The translations under genes were made by a program, and so were the position numbers. From assembly GCA_964607865.1 (NCBI GenBank), contig CAZSLZ010000005.1, forward strand, positions 1-49,321: a stretch of DNA of 49,321 nt, given 5' to 3'. Within the stretch, counting starts at the first letter, position 1, and every line of letters begins with the position of its first letter. The notes under the pieces were generated by a model. That model did no database searches. It saw only the letters and a program-made list of their open reading frames with translations, and was not told the origin of the DNA. Source of the stretch: CAZSLZ01 sp964607865 (GTDB lineage: Bacteria > Vulcanimicrobiota > JAJTBE01 > CAZSLZ01). Below are positions 1 to 6,985 of this stretch, one piece after another.

Positions 1-1
1 T

Positions 2-46
2 GAAGAGCTTTTAGAGTTGGACCGAGCTATGGCGTTATCGGAGTGA
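2..46 (+). CDS. C-terminal end of an upstream protein (partial, unidentified)
   Basis: An open frame enters from the window edge and ends at the TGA at 44-46. Only about 14 residues are visible (ending LDRAMALSE). The spacing of L, A, A and L resembles the second helix of a TPR. The same frame continues without another stop into the TPR gene whose first ATG is at 74. These residues could therefore be the end of a separate upstream gene, or part of one longer TPR gene broken by this TGA. Too little is visible to name it. Confidence 0.35.
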   Translation, partial: EELLELDRAMALSE

Positions 47-73
47 AGGGCGGAACGGGCGCGGGTATTAAAA

Positions 74-733
74 ATGCGGGGTGAAAACTATGAAGCGGAG
101 GCCTTGTTTGAAGAAGCCAGTGATATTTATGGCAGAAAAATAAGTAGGTTTCCTTATCAATGGCGGAATTATTACCGGCGCGGCAGTTGTTTTGCCGAGA
201 TGTATAAATTAGAGGACGCCCGCAAGGATCTGATTGAAGCCCTGGAATTACGGGGAGAGTTCTCGGTAAATGTGGCAGAGAAATTATCGGATATTCTTTA
301 CAAACTTCATTATTATGAGGATGCCCGCCTGCTGCTGGAAGCTCTCATACTTTCCAACCCCCAGGATTATGAATATTATGGAAAAATGGGGATGTGCTTT
401 ATTGCTGCCCAGGATTTTGAAAAAGCGTTTGAAGCTTTCAACCGGTCTCTGGGTCTTAACCCCTATGAACCCGAATATCTCTACGGAGCCGGTGTAAGTG
501 CAGCTCATTTGAATTTTACCGATGATGCTCTTGATTTAATCAGAGATTTATTAGAATTTGATGATGGATTTGTAGAAATAGTAGAGAAGGAACCGGCATT
601 TTCCGATATGGAGAACAATGATGATTTCTTTGCTCTTATAAGCGAAGTCAAAGCCCGTAGAAATAACAAAATAAGCGGAGAAAATACAGGTCGGGAAACT
701 GATGAGGATTCGGAAACCGAGCCTGGAGAATAA
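74..733 (+). CDS. TPR-repeat protein
   Basis: This 219-residue protein is mostly helical and has TPR-like repeats. The clearest are around residues 82-150, for example the YYGKMGMCFIAAQDFEKAF stretch followed by a Leu-x-Pro-Tyr/Glu-Pro linker typical between TPRs. The C-terminal 25 residues are charged and low in complexity (Glu/Thr/Arg/Asn-rich), so probably disordered. There is no signal peptide or membrane segment, which suggests a cytoplasmic scaffold. The first in-frame ATG is at 74 and its ribosome-binding site is weak. An in-frame TGA lies 27 nt upstream. A second TPR protein follows after 21 nt, so the two are probably co-transcribed. The partner and process are unknown. Confidence 0.75.
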   Translation: MRGENYEAEALFEEASDIYGRKISRFPYQWRNYYRRGSCFAEMYKLEDARKDLIEALELRGEFSVNVAEKLSDILYKLHYYEDARLLLEALILSNPQDYEYYGKMGMCFIAAQDFEKAFEAFNRSLGLNPYEPEYLYGAGVSAAHLNFTDDALDLIRDLLEFDDGFVEIVEKEPAFSDMENNDDFFALISEVKARRNNKISGENTGRETDEDSETEPGE

Positions 734-754
734 ACAGGAAAGAAAGGCGAAATT

Positions 755-2200
755 ATGGCAAACAACAAGTTGAGACAACCCGAGTATGTTGATGCTTATC
801 GGCAACTTCTTGAGGGTAAATTGAAAGAACCCAGGGAAAAAGCCCTGGATGTTCTTAAGGAAAACCCCTTTGATATGTCCTGGAACTCCATACTTGTAAA
901 GACATATTACCAGGAGGGTAATTTGAATGACTTTGCCAGAGATAACCGTATAAGGGGCAAAAAGGAAGAAAAACCTGAACTCTTGTTACGCTCAGCTCTG
1001 GCGGCTATGGAAGTCCAGCAGGATAAAAAAGCTGCCGATGATTTGAAAAAGGCTGTAAAAATTGATGACAGCATATTTGAACTTTATTACAGCCTGGCCA
1101 TTGTGTCCATTAAAAGAAAAAAATATGAAAAGGCGCTGGAATTCGCTCAGAAAGCCAAAGAACTTGCTCCGGAGAAACCCGAGGGATTATGGGTACACGC
1201 CATGGCTTTAAGTTCTCAGGAAAAAACCGAGGAGTCTTTCAATGAACTCACGGAAGCTCACGAAAAATCGCCGGAAAACGCAGATGTGCTCTGGACTCTT
1301 GCGCTTGCTTATATTGAGAAGGATGACACCCAGAAGGCTCTGGAGCTGGCTGAAAAAGCCATAGAAATTGAGCCGGTGAACAGTCTGGCTCATTGGGCAA
1401 AGGGAGTAATCCATTATAAAATGGATCATTTAAACGATGCCATGAAAGCCGGCCAGAAAGCTATTGCCATGGATGCCAAGAATCCTGACGCCCATACACT
1501 GGTAGCTACAATCCATCTCAACTGGGGAGAATTTGACGAGGCATACGAAGCTTCATCCCAGGCAATAAAATACGATTCTCAATCTCCTGATGCTTATTAT
1601 ATCCGCGGCCTGGCTCTTTTAAGCCAAAGTTATTATGATGATGCTTCAATGCAATTTCAAAAAGCTATCCACCTGGATCCGAATCAGGCCCGCTATAACG
1701 CTTCATTGGGCGAAGCTCTTCTTGGGCTTGGGCTCCACTCGAAAGCTGAGCAGGTTTTAAAAAGAGCACTGGAAGCAGACCCGGAAATTGCACAGGCTTA
1801 TTACGATCTTGGAGTATTGGCGAAATATGAAGGCAATATAGATGAGGCTCTGGATTATTATCGCAGGGCTTTAAGCCTGGATCCTGAAAATTGTGATTAT
1901 ATAAATTCACTGGGGGTAATTTATTTTGAGCAGGGAAAACTTCAGGATGCCCGCCAGTGTTATGAGGAGGCGCTTCAAATTAATCCTGAAGATACCTATG
2001 CCCGCTTTAATCTGGGCAGGTATCTGCTGTATAAAGGCGAGAAAATAAAAGCTTTAAAAGAATTTCTGAAAGTCCTTCACCTTGACCCCTATGATGATGA
2101 TGCAAGGCAGGAGATCCACAGAATAAAACAACTGTTGACCGCCCAGGAAAAAGAGCAACTTGAAGACGAGGAGAATGAAACTGATAAAACTGAAGTCTAA
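755..2200 (+). CDS. Large TPR-repeat protein
   Basis: This 481-residue soluble protein is built almost entirely of TPR units, about ten of them from residue 70 to 455. Many have the canonical pattern with Gly or Ala at position 8 and Ala at 20 and 27, joined by LDP- or IEP-type turns (for example ALSLDPEN and ALQINPED). The last 25 residues are acidic. Such arrays are protein-binding platforms. The ATG at 755 follows a GAAAGGCG ribosome-binding site. The 3' end overlaps the next gene by 26 nt, so translation is probably coupled. Together with the gene at 74-733 it forms a TPR pair feeding into a small exported protein. No catalytic domain is seen and no specific role can be assigned. Confidence 0.85.
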   Translation: MANNKLRQPEYVDAYRQLLEGKLKEPREKALDVLKENPFDMSWNSILVKTYYQEGNLNDFARDNRIRGKKEEKPELLLRSALAAMEVQQDKKAADDLKKAVKIDDSIFELYYSLAIVSIKRKKYEKALEFAQKAKELAPEKPEGLWVHAMALSSQEKTEESFNELTEAHEKSPENADVLWTLALAYIEKDDTQKALELAEKAIEIEPVNSLAHWAKGVIHYKMDHLNDAMKAGQKAIAMDAKNPDAHTLVATIHLNWGEFDEAYEASSQAIKYDSQSPDAYYIRGLALLSQSYYDDASMQFQKAIHLDPNQARYNASLGEALLGLGLHSKAEQVLKRALEADPEIAQAYYDLGVLAKYEGNIDEALDYYRRALSLDPENCDYINSLGVIYFEQGKLQDARQCYEEALQINPEDTYARFNLGRYLLYKGEKIKALKEFLKVLHLDPYDDDARQEIHRIKQLLTAQEKEQLEDEENETDKTEV

Positions 2201-2702
2201 TCTGAATAAGCTATTGCTGATATTGCTGTTGCTGTCAACTTATTCTTTTTTTGTTTTCAGCCAGACTTTATATGATTTTCGAAGATTCAAGGTTATTCTG
2301 GAAAAATTCAAGTATGATAAATCAGTTCATAATATTGTTATGATAAATCTTGATGGAACCGGGTTGTTTAAACGAACTTACAAGGCCGGGAAATCTGAAC
2401 TGATTCAGAAAAAGGAATTTGATGTAAGTGTAGATCAGCTGGAGTATATCTATTATGTTCTGATGAAAAATAGATTTCTGGAAATATCCGGGGACATTGG
2501 CGATCCCTCTATTCAGCAGGGTTATGTTGTGCGTTTGACGGCGGTTTTTGACCGCCAGACCCACCAGGTTACACTTTACAACGAAAACAACCTGGCAGTT
2601 TTTAAAATTATGAGGGCGATTCTGCGAATTACCCCAAAAGAATATGCCCGGGTTTTTGAGGATGATTACACCGGAGATATAGATAAAATTGAGCTGGAGT
2701 AA
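2175..2702 (+). CDS. Small exported protein of unknown function
   Basis: The protein has 175 residues. It starts with a Lys-rich n-region and a strong hydrophobic stretch (about residues 13-28, LLLILLLLSTYSFFVFSQ), a typical Sec signal peptide with possible cleavage after Ser/Gln. The mature part is a small alpha/beta domain with no motif I recognise. I chose the ATG at 2175 because GAGGAG lies just upstream; a TTG at 2160 in the same frame would add MKTRR. It overlaps the end of the upstream TPR gene, so it is probably translated in a coupled way. The TPR proteins may be its cytoplasmic partners, but that is inference. It converges on the minus-strand gene ending at 2712 with only 9 nt between. 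Confidence 0.65.
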   Translation: MKLIKLKSNLNKLLLILLLLSTYSFFVFSQTLYDFRRFKVILEKFKYDKSVHNIVMINLDGTGLFKRTYKAGKSELIQKKEFDVSVDQLEYIYYVLMKNRFLEISGDIGDPSIQQGYVVRLTAVFDRQTHQVTLYNENNLAVFKIMRAILRITPKEYARVFEDDYTGDIDKIELE

Positions 2703-2711
2703 ATATAGTAA

Positions 2712-3017
2712 CTATGTTTCTTCATTTTCCTTATTTTTCACCTTTTTCACCGTAAAAGAGTTCAATACTGCCAGGATGGCGAAAAACCCCAGCAGGAAAG
2801 ATATAATTTTGTTGACCATCGGTTGATGGATGGATGCCAGCACAAAGAAAACCGGTGTAAAAAATAGAGTTCCCAGAAGAAACAACCTGAAATAACTGAA
2901 TCTTACCTTGATTTCTTTTTTACAGGAGACGCACAGGGTTTTCCCTTCCAGGTCGGGCTCAACTTTATTACTGAATAGCTTAACTTTTGTTTTGCAATAA
3001 GGGCATTTCACAGCCAT
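2712..3017 (-). CDS. Zinc-ribbon membrane protein
   Basis: This 101-residue protein opens with a zinc-ribbon knuckle pair, CPYC near residues 5-8 and CVSC near 29-32. Two hydrophobic segments follow (about 44-62 and 69-89) and then a short Lys/Glu-rich tail. The order, an N-terminal zinc ribbon followed by membrane helices, is common in small unassigned membrane proteins. A GAAGAAAG ribosome-binding site precedes the ATG at 3017. It lies 60 nt downstream of the CHASE2 cyclase gene on the same strand and is probably in its operon. It could modulate or anchor the cyclase, but nothing in the sequence shows this. Confidence 0.7.
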   Translation of the reverse strand: MAVKCPYCKTKVKLFSNKVEPDLEGKTLCVSCKKEIKVRFSYFRLFLLGTLFFTPVFFVLASIHQPMVNKIISFLLGFFAILAVLNSFTVKKVKNKENEET

Positions 3018-3077
3018 AATCTTTCTTCAGAAGTTACTGTTTTCTTCTTTTTGTATAGAGTATTAGCATTAACTGAT

Positions 3078-4982
3078 TTACTGGTTTTCGGGACTCAAAA
3101 TATCTTTCATTTCCTGATAGTATCTTCGTTTCTTTTCTTTAATCCTGGCAGGATTGTCATCCAATTTTACTTCTGGGCTCAGTTCCAGGCCGGAGCTGTC
3201 TTTCAGGTCATCCAGCTTATAGAGGTGAGTAGCCTGGAATTTTCCCTTCAGGAATGATTGTTTCAAATATGAACAATGGATTTTATCTCTGACCAGTTGA
3301 TGAACCTTGTCATCAATAACCACGGGGACTCTGCTCTTTTTTGCCACTCCCACCAGCCTGGAAGCCAGGTTGACTGTATCCCCTATGCAGGTGAATTGAC
3401 GAAATGTCTTGTCTCCCAGGGCGCCCAGGGCAATTTCTCCGTAGCATATACCCATACCCATGGTGAATAACTCACGATATTCCATCTGCCACTTTCTGCG
3501 AAGTTCATTCATGCGATCCGCCATTTCCAGGGCTGTGCGGGATGCCTTGAAAGCTGCCTCAGTGTCGGTTTCTCCGTTTAAGCCATAAACTGTAATAATG
3601 CTGTCCCCCTGGTAACTGAGAATTACCCCGTTATGTTTGTCCACCACCTGATTCATTTCTTTCAGGAATTCATTCAGGGTATCCATAATAACCGCGGGGC
3701 TGTATCGCTCAGAGATGGTAGTGTAATTCTTTATATCTACAAACAGAACAGCCACATTATAAACCTGGGGTTTCATATCAGATAAATCTTCGTTTAAATC
3801 AAGGGCTTCAATTAACCTGGCCGGCACAAAGTTCTCACCGATTTTCCTGTTTTGAAAAAACTGGCGCCCCTCGAGAACCGCTGTAAAAATAAGAGAAGTT
3901 ATCAATAATGGAATATAAGGAAGGTTGAAACCCCATATAAACATTGCTATATCAATTACAAGGAATGAAACAACCAGAAATATATACACATTTATGACAT
4001 CCTTGCTTCGAAATCTGGGCAGGTAATAGGCAAGCAGAATAGTTAACAACAACAAAATTATGTAATTCAGCCATGAAGGCAGTTCAGTTACAAGATTATT
4101 TCTTAAAATAGAGTAAGCTGTGGAAACGGTTAGATATAGGTGGTCCTGATTTTTTCTGGGAATGCCGGGAACCTTTACAGGGGATGAGCGGGCTGTCCAG
4201 CCTACAATAACAACCTTATTTTTCAAAGATGTCAGTTTTTTTGAGGAAAGAACATCATTAAAAGAATATCTCTCGAATTTACTTTCTTGTTGGGGGATGA
4301 AAATCGTTTTTAAGTCAGAGTCAGTGGGAATAGTTTTGTTGCCAAAAAACAAGGCGTTATTCTGGTAAACAATTTCACGTTTTTTTCCGTTTTTAATTAT
4401 TGAAGCAATTAACAGGGAAGGTGAGTACAAAAGGTTGCCGTTTCGAAAAACTGCAAGTTGCTTTTTCGAAACCATTTTATTTTCAGCTATTTCAGGCATA
4501 AAATATGCCAGTCCTTCAGCCCTGCTCAACAAATATTTATCGGGTTTAACAATATATGTGTTTTCTGCGGGATCCAGGTTTTTTACAAAATGGGCGGTAA
4601 GATAAACAGGAATTGTTTTCATAGAAGCTGCGAATTCATTTAACCCCACATTACTGGTAGCATTTCCCCTGGGGTTAAAAAGAAAAACCACCGGGCCAGC
4701 CTTACTTTGCTTCATCTTTTGAAGAAACCTTGCTGAATCCTGATAGGTAATCTTGAAATTCTTCGCCCTGACGGATTCCTGATTTACATCTACCAGCACG
4801 AAACTGCTGCAGGAAGGGTTCCCGGCGGCCTTGAAAGTCTGGTAAAGAAAAACCTTAACATCATTCAGGTATGTTTCTATTATACGGGTGGAAGGAAGCA
4901 GGTTGACAGCAATAAATATTATAATTGCCAGCAGAACCAGAAGCGAATTTTCCGGTATCTTTTGTTGCTGAGATTGCTCCAT
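3078..4982 (-). CDS. CHASE2-domain adenylate/guanylate cyclase
   Basis: This 634-residue class III nucleotide cyclase makes cAMP or cGMP in response to an extracytoplasmic signal. A first membrane helix (about 12-30) is followed by a CHASE2 sensor domain (about 35-295) ending in the usual 'KNKVVIVGWTA' strand. Three more helices (about 303-322, 329-350 and 353-370) lead into the catalytic domain (405-590). Both metal-binding Asp residues are present (D416 in FVDIK and D460 in YQGDS), as are the transition-state pair N538 and R542 in IGDTVNLASR, so the enzyme should be active. The substrate, ATP or GTP, cannot be decided by eye. The ATG follows AAGGAATAATTA. The gene diverges from endonuclease IV and is followed by the zinc-ribbon gene. 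Confidence 0.92.
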   Translation of the reverse strand: MEQSQQQKIPENSLLVLLAIIIFIAVNLLPSTRIIETYLNDVKVFLYQTFKAAGNPSCSSFVLVDVNQESVRAKNFKITYQDSARFLQKMKQSKAGPVVFLFNPRGNATSNVGLNEFAASMKTIPVYLTAHFVKNLDPAENTYIVKPDKYLLSRAEGLAYFMPEIAENKMVSKKQLAVFRNGNLLYSPSLLIASIIKNGKKREIVYQNNALFFGNKTIPTDSDLKTIFIPQQESKFERYSFNDVLSSKKLTSLKNKVVIVGWTARSSPVKVPGIPRKNQDHLYLTVSTAYSILRNNLVTELPSWLNYIILLLLTILLAYYLPRFRSKDVINVYIFLVVSFLVIDIAMFIWGFNLPYIPLLITSLIFTAVLEGRQFFQNRKIGENFVPARLIEALDLNEDLSDMKPQVYNVAVLFVDIKNYTTISERYSPAVIMDTLNEFLKEMNQVVDKHNGVILSYQGDSIITVYGLNGETDTEAAFKASRTALEMADRMNELRRKWQMEYRELFTMGMGICYGEIALGALGDKTFRQFTCIGDTVNLASRLVGVAKKSRVPVVIDDKVHQLVRDKIHCSYLKQSFLKGKFQATHLYKLDDLKDSSGLELSPEVKLDDNPARIKEKKRRYYQEMKDILSPENQ

Positions 4983-5024
4983 TAATTATTCCTTAAAATT
5001 TTATTTTTCAACATAATTATCCAT

Positions 5025-5039
5025 TATCATTATATGATA
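5025..5039. promoter_or_regulatory. Inverted repeat between cyclase and nfo genes
   Basis: A perfect 6-bp inverted repeat with a 3-nt spacer (TATCAT-TAT-ATGATA) lies in the short intergenic region between the divergent cyclase and endonuclease IV genes. It could be an operator or part of a promoter. In DNA this AT-rich such a repeat may also arise by chance. Confidence 0.25.
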
Positions 5040-5099
5040 GAATCCAAGTCACATCAATAGTTCTAAGTGATTAGGGCTGGAAAGGAAACAATAGTTCTA

Positions 5100-5969
5100 A
5101 TGAAAATCGGCGGCCATTTTCCCATTTCCAGGGGCCTTTTAAATTCTCTGGTTCTACTTAAAGAAGCAGGCGGGAACACCCTGCAAATATTCTCAAAAAA
5201 CCCCGGGCAATGGAAATCCAGAATTATCGATAAAACCGAAGCTTCTCAATTTGTCCAAAGGGCTGGGGAGCTGGAGGTTTCTCCCATAATTATTCACGAT
5301 TCCTATCTTATTAACCTTGCTACACCAGATCCGATTCTAAGAAAAAAATCTATAAAATCTTTCATTCATGAAATAGAAAGAGCTCAACTGCTGGGAGCAA
5401 CTTACCTGGTAACCCATATGGGCTCCCATACCGGCGCAGGGGAAGAAGAAGGGCTTAAGAATATTGCTTCAGCATTAATAGAAAGTCTGGAGGCCACTTC
5501 TGAAAGTAACATAATATTGCTTCTGGAAACAACAGCCGGACAAGGCACCCAGCTGGGATACAATTTCTCTCAACTGGGCAGGGTTATAGATCTGTGTTCC
5601 TGGCACTCCCGGCTGGGAGTATGCCTGGATACCTGTCACGTCTTCGCCGCTGGTTACAACCTTTCCACAGCTGAAGGATACCGGAGAACTTTTGACGAAT
5701 TTAAAAAAGAGATCGGGCTTTCAAGATTGAATGCCATTCATTTAAATGATGCCCAAAAACCTTTCAACAGCAGGGTAGATCGCCATGCCCACATTGGCCA
5801 AGGTAATATCGGGCTGGAAGGTTTCAGTAGAATTATGAATGATCCTGTTCTTCAAGATATTCCTTTAATTCTGGAAACTCCTCAACCGGAAAAAATGCAT
5901 AAAAAAAATATAGAACTTTTAAAAAGTTTAATTAAGGGAGACAAGAATGATCAAACCAAGACTGAATAA
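5100..5969 (+). CDS. nfo: Endonuclease IV (AP endonuclease)
   Basis: This 289-residue enzyme nicks DNA 5' of abasic sites in base-excision repair. All three family signatures are visible: ETTAGQG (E143), CLDTCHVFAAGY (D177, H180) and HLNDAQK...DRHAHIG (H214, D227, H229). Together with H66, H106 and E259 these reproduce the nine trinuclear-zinc ligands of E. coli Nfo with an offset of only 2-3 residues, so it should be active. I chose the ATG at 5100 (MKIGGHFPIS, matching the family start MKIGAHVSIAGG), with AAAGGA upstream; a GTG at 5067 would add 11 residues unlike the family. One family Gly in the third signature is Asn here. The end overlaps the next gene by 23 nt, implying coupled translation. 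Confidence 0.97.
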   Translation: MKIGGHFPISRGLLNSLVLLKEAGGNTLQIFSKNPGQWKSRIIDKTEASQFVQRAGELEVSPIIIHDSYLINLATPDPILRKKSIKSFIHEIERAQLLGATYLVTHMGSHTGAGEEEGLKNIASALIESLEATSESNIILLLETTAGQGTQLGYNFSQLGRVIDLCSWHSRLGVCLDTCHVFAAGYNLSTAEGYRRTFDEFKKEIGLSRLNAIHLNDAQKPFNSRVDRHAHIGQGNIGLEGFSRIMNDPVLQDIPLILETPQPEKMHKKNIELLKSLIKGDKNDQTKTE

Positions 5970-6906
5970 AATGCTGAATATAAAGTATCCTATAATTCTG
6001 GACACCATACCTTTTGTAAGCGATGTAAAACTGGTGCAGGCTGTATCTGAAGCAGGCGGGCTTGGGGTGTTGACGCCGGGTATTGAAGACCCCAAAAATT
6101 TTTATTTTGATATAATGGGTTTAAAAGAAACTGGTTTTCCTTTCGGTGTGAAGATTCCACTGGATATGGAAGGGCATGAAGATTTTTTTAATACTGCCCT
6201 GGAAGAAAAAGTTGAAATTGTAATTACCAGCGATGGCTCTCCGGGCCGGTTTATTGAAAGATTGAAAGAGAGCAACTGCAAGTTAATTCATCAGATAAAC
6301 AACCTGGACGAAATAAAGGAAGTAGTTTCCCTGGGAGTTGATGCGCTTATAGTCAAAGGCTATGATGGCGCCGGAATATTACGGAATGCCAGGTTGAACT
6401 CCATGACCCTTACATCTCTGGTTGCAGATCAGGTAAAAATACCTGTATTTACCGCCGGAGCTTTTGCTGACGGCAGGGCCCTGCCTGCAGCTATTTCTCT
6501 GGGTGCCGATGCGGTGGTTATAAACTCCCGTCTGTTGGTAACCGAAGAATCGATTGTTCATGAAAACTACAAAAATGCCATAATAAACAGTTACGCCGAG
6601 GATACAGTTATCGTCCTGAAAAATCATAATTCTATCCGGCTGTTAAGAAATAAATTTACCGATGAATTGTTGGAGATGGAGGCATCGGGAGTGAGTTGCG
6701 AAGAGTTAAAGGAATTGTTGTCGCCGGATAAATTCATTCAGGGAATGATTGAGGGAGATACGGAAAACGGCGCTCTAATAGCCGACCAGGCTGTGGGTTT
6801 AATTAAAGGCATCAAGGCTGTAAGTACTGTTTTAAGAGAGATGAACTATGAAGCAATGATTATTACAGACCAGTTAAACCAATATAAACCTAAATTAAAT
6901 TGTTAA
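5947..6906 (+). CDS. Nitronate monooxygenase / FabK-like flavoprotein
   Basis: This 319-residue TIM barrel belongs to the FMN-dependent nitronate monooxygenase (2-nitropropane dioxygenase) family. Evidence is the N-terminal 'YPIILDTIPFVSDVKL' strand, 'VSEAGGLGVL', the phosphate-binding 'GVDALIVKGYDGAG' and 'IPVFTAGAFADGRAL...SLGADAVVINSRLL'. The catalytic His of true nitronate monooxygenases, in the motif GGHxG, is not present; the equivalent stretch reads GYDGAGI. It may instead act as an NAD(P)H-dependent flavin reductase or a FabK-like enoyl reductase. It is translationally coupled to nfo (23-nt overlap), a pairing with no obvious pathway logic. A terminator-like structure follows. Confidence 0.8.
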   Translation: MIKPRLNKMLNIKYPIILDTIPFVSDVKLVQAVSEAGGLGVLTPGIEDPKNFYFDIMGLKETGFPFGVKIPLDMEGHEDFFNTALEEKVEIVITSDGSPGRFIERLKESNCKLIHQINNLDEIKEVVSLGVDALIVKGYDGAGILRNARLNSMTLTSLVADQVKIPVFTAGAFADGRALPAAISLGADAVVINSRLLVTEESIVHENYKNAIINSYAEDTVIVLKNHNSIRLLRNKFTDELLEMEASGVSCEELKELLSPDKFIQGMIEGDTENGALIADQAVGLIKGIKAVSTVLREMNYEAMIITDQLNQYKPKLNC

Positions 6907-6917
6907 TTATCTGATTT

Positions 6918-6973
6918 AAGCCCGCAATGAAGAAAACCAGGTAAAAACCTACTTGAACCATAGCGGGTTTTTT
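6918..6973 (+). terminator. Possible terminator before hypF
   Basis: AAGCCCGC (6918-6925) can pair with GCGGGTTT (6963-6970, one G-U pair), followed by a T run to 6973. The 37-nt loop contains a second small hairpin, AGGT-AAAA-ACCT (6938-6949). The long loop makes this a weaker candidate than a classical terminator. It would separate the flavoprotein gene from hypF. Confidence 0.35.
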
Positions 6974-6985
6974 GTTTATAGAGTT

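Noticed and set aside
1..46. Start of the first TPR gene upstream of 74
   Set aside because: An in-frame TGA at 44-46 closes that frame, and no ATG, GTG or TTG lies between 47 and 73.
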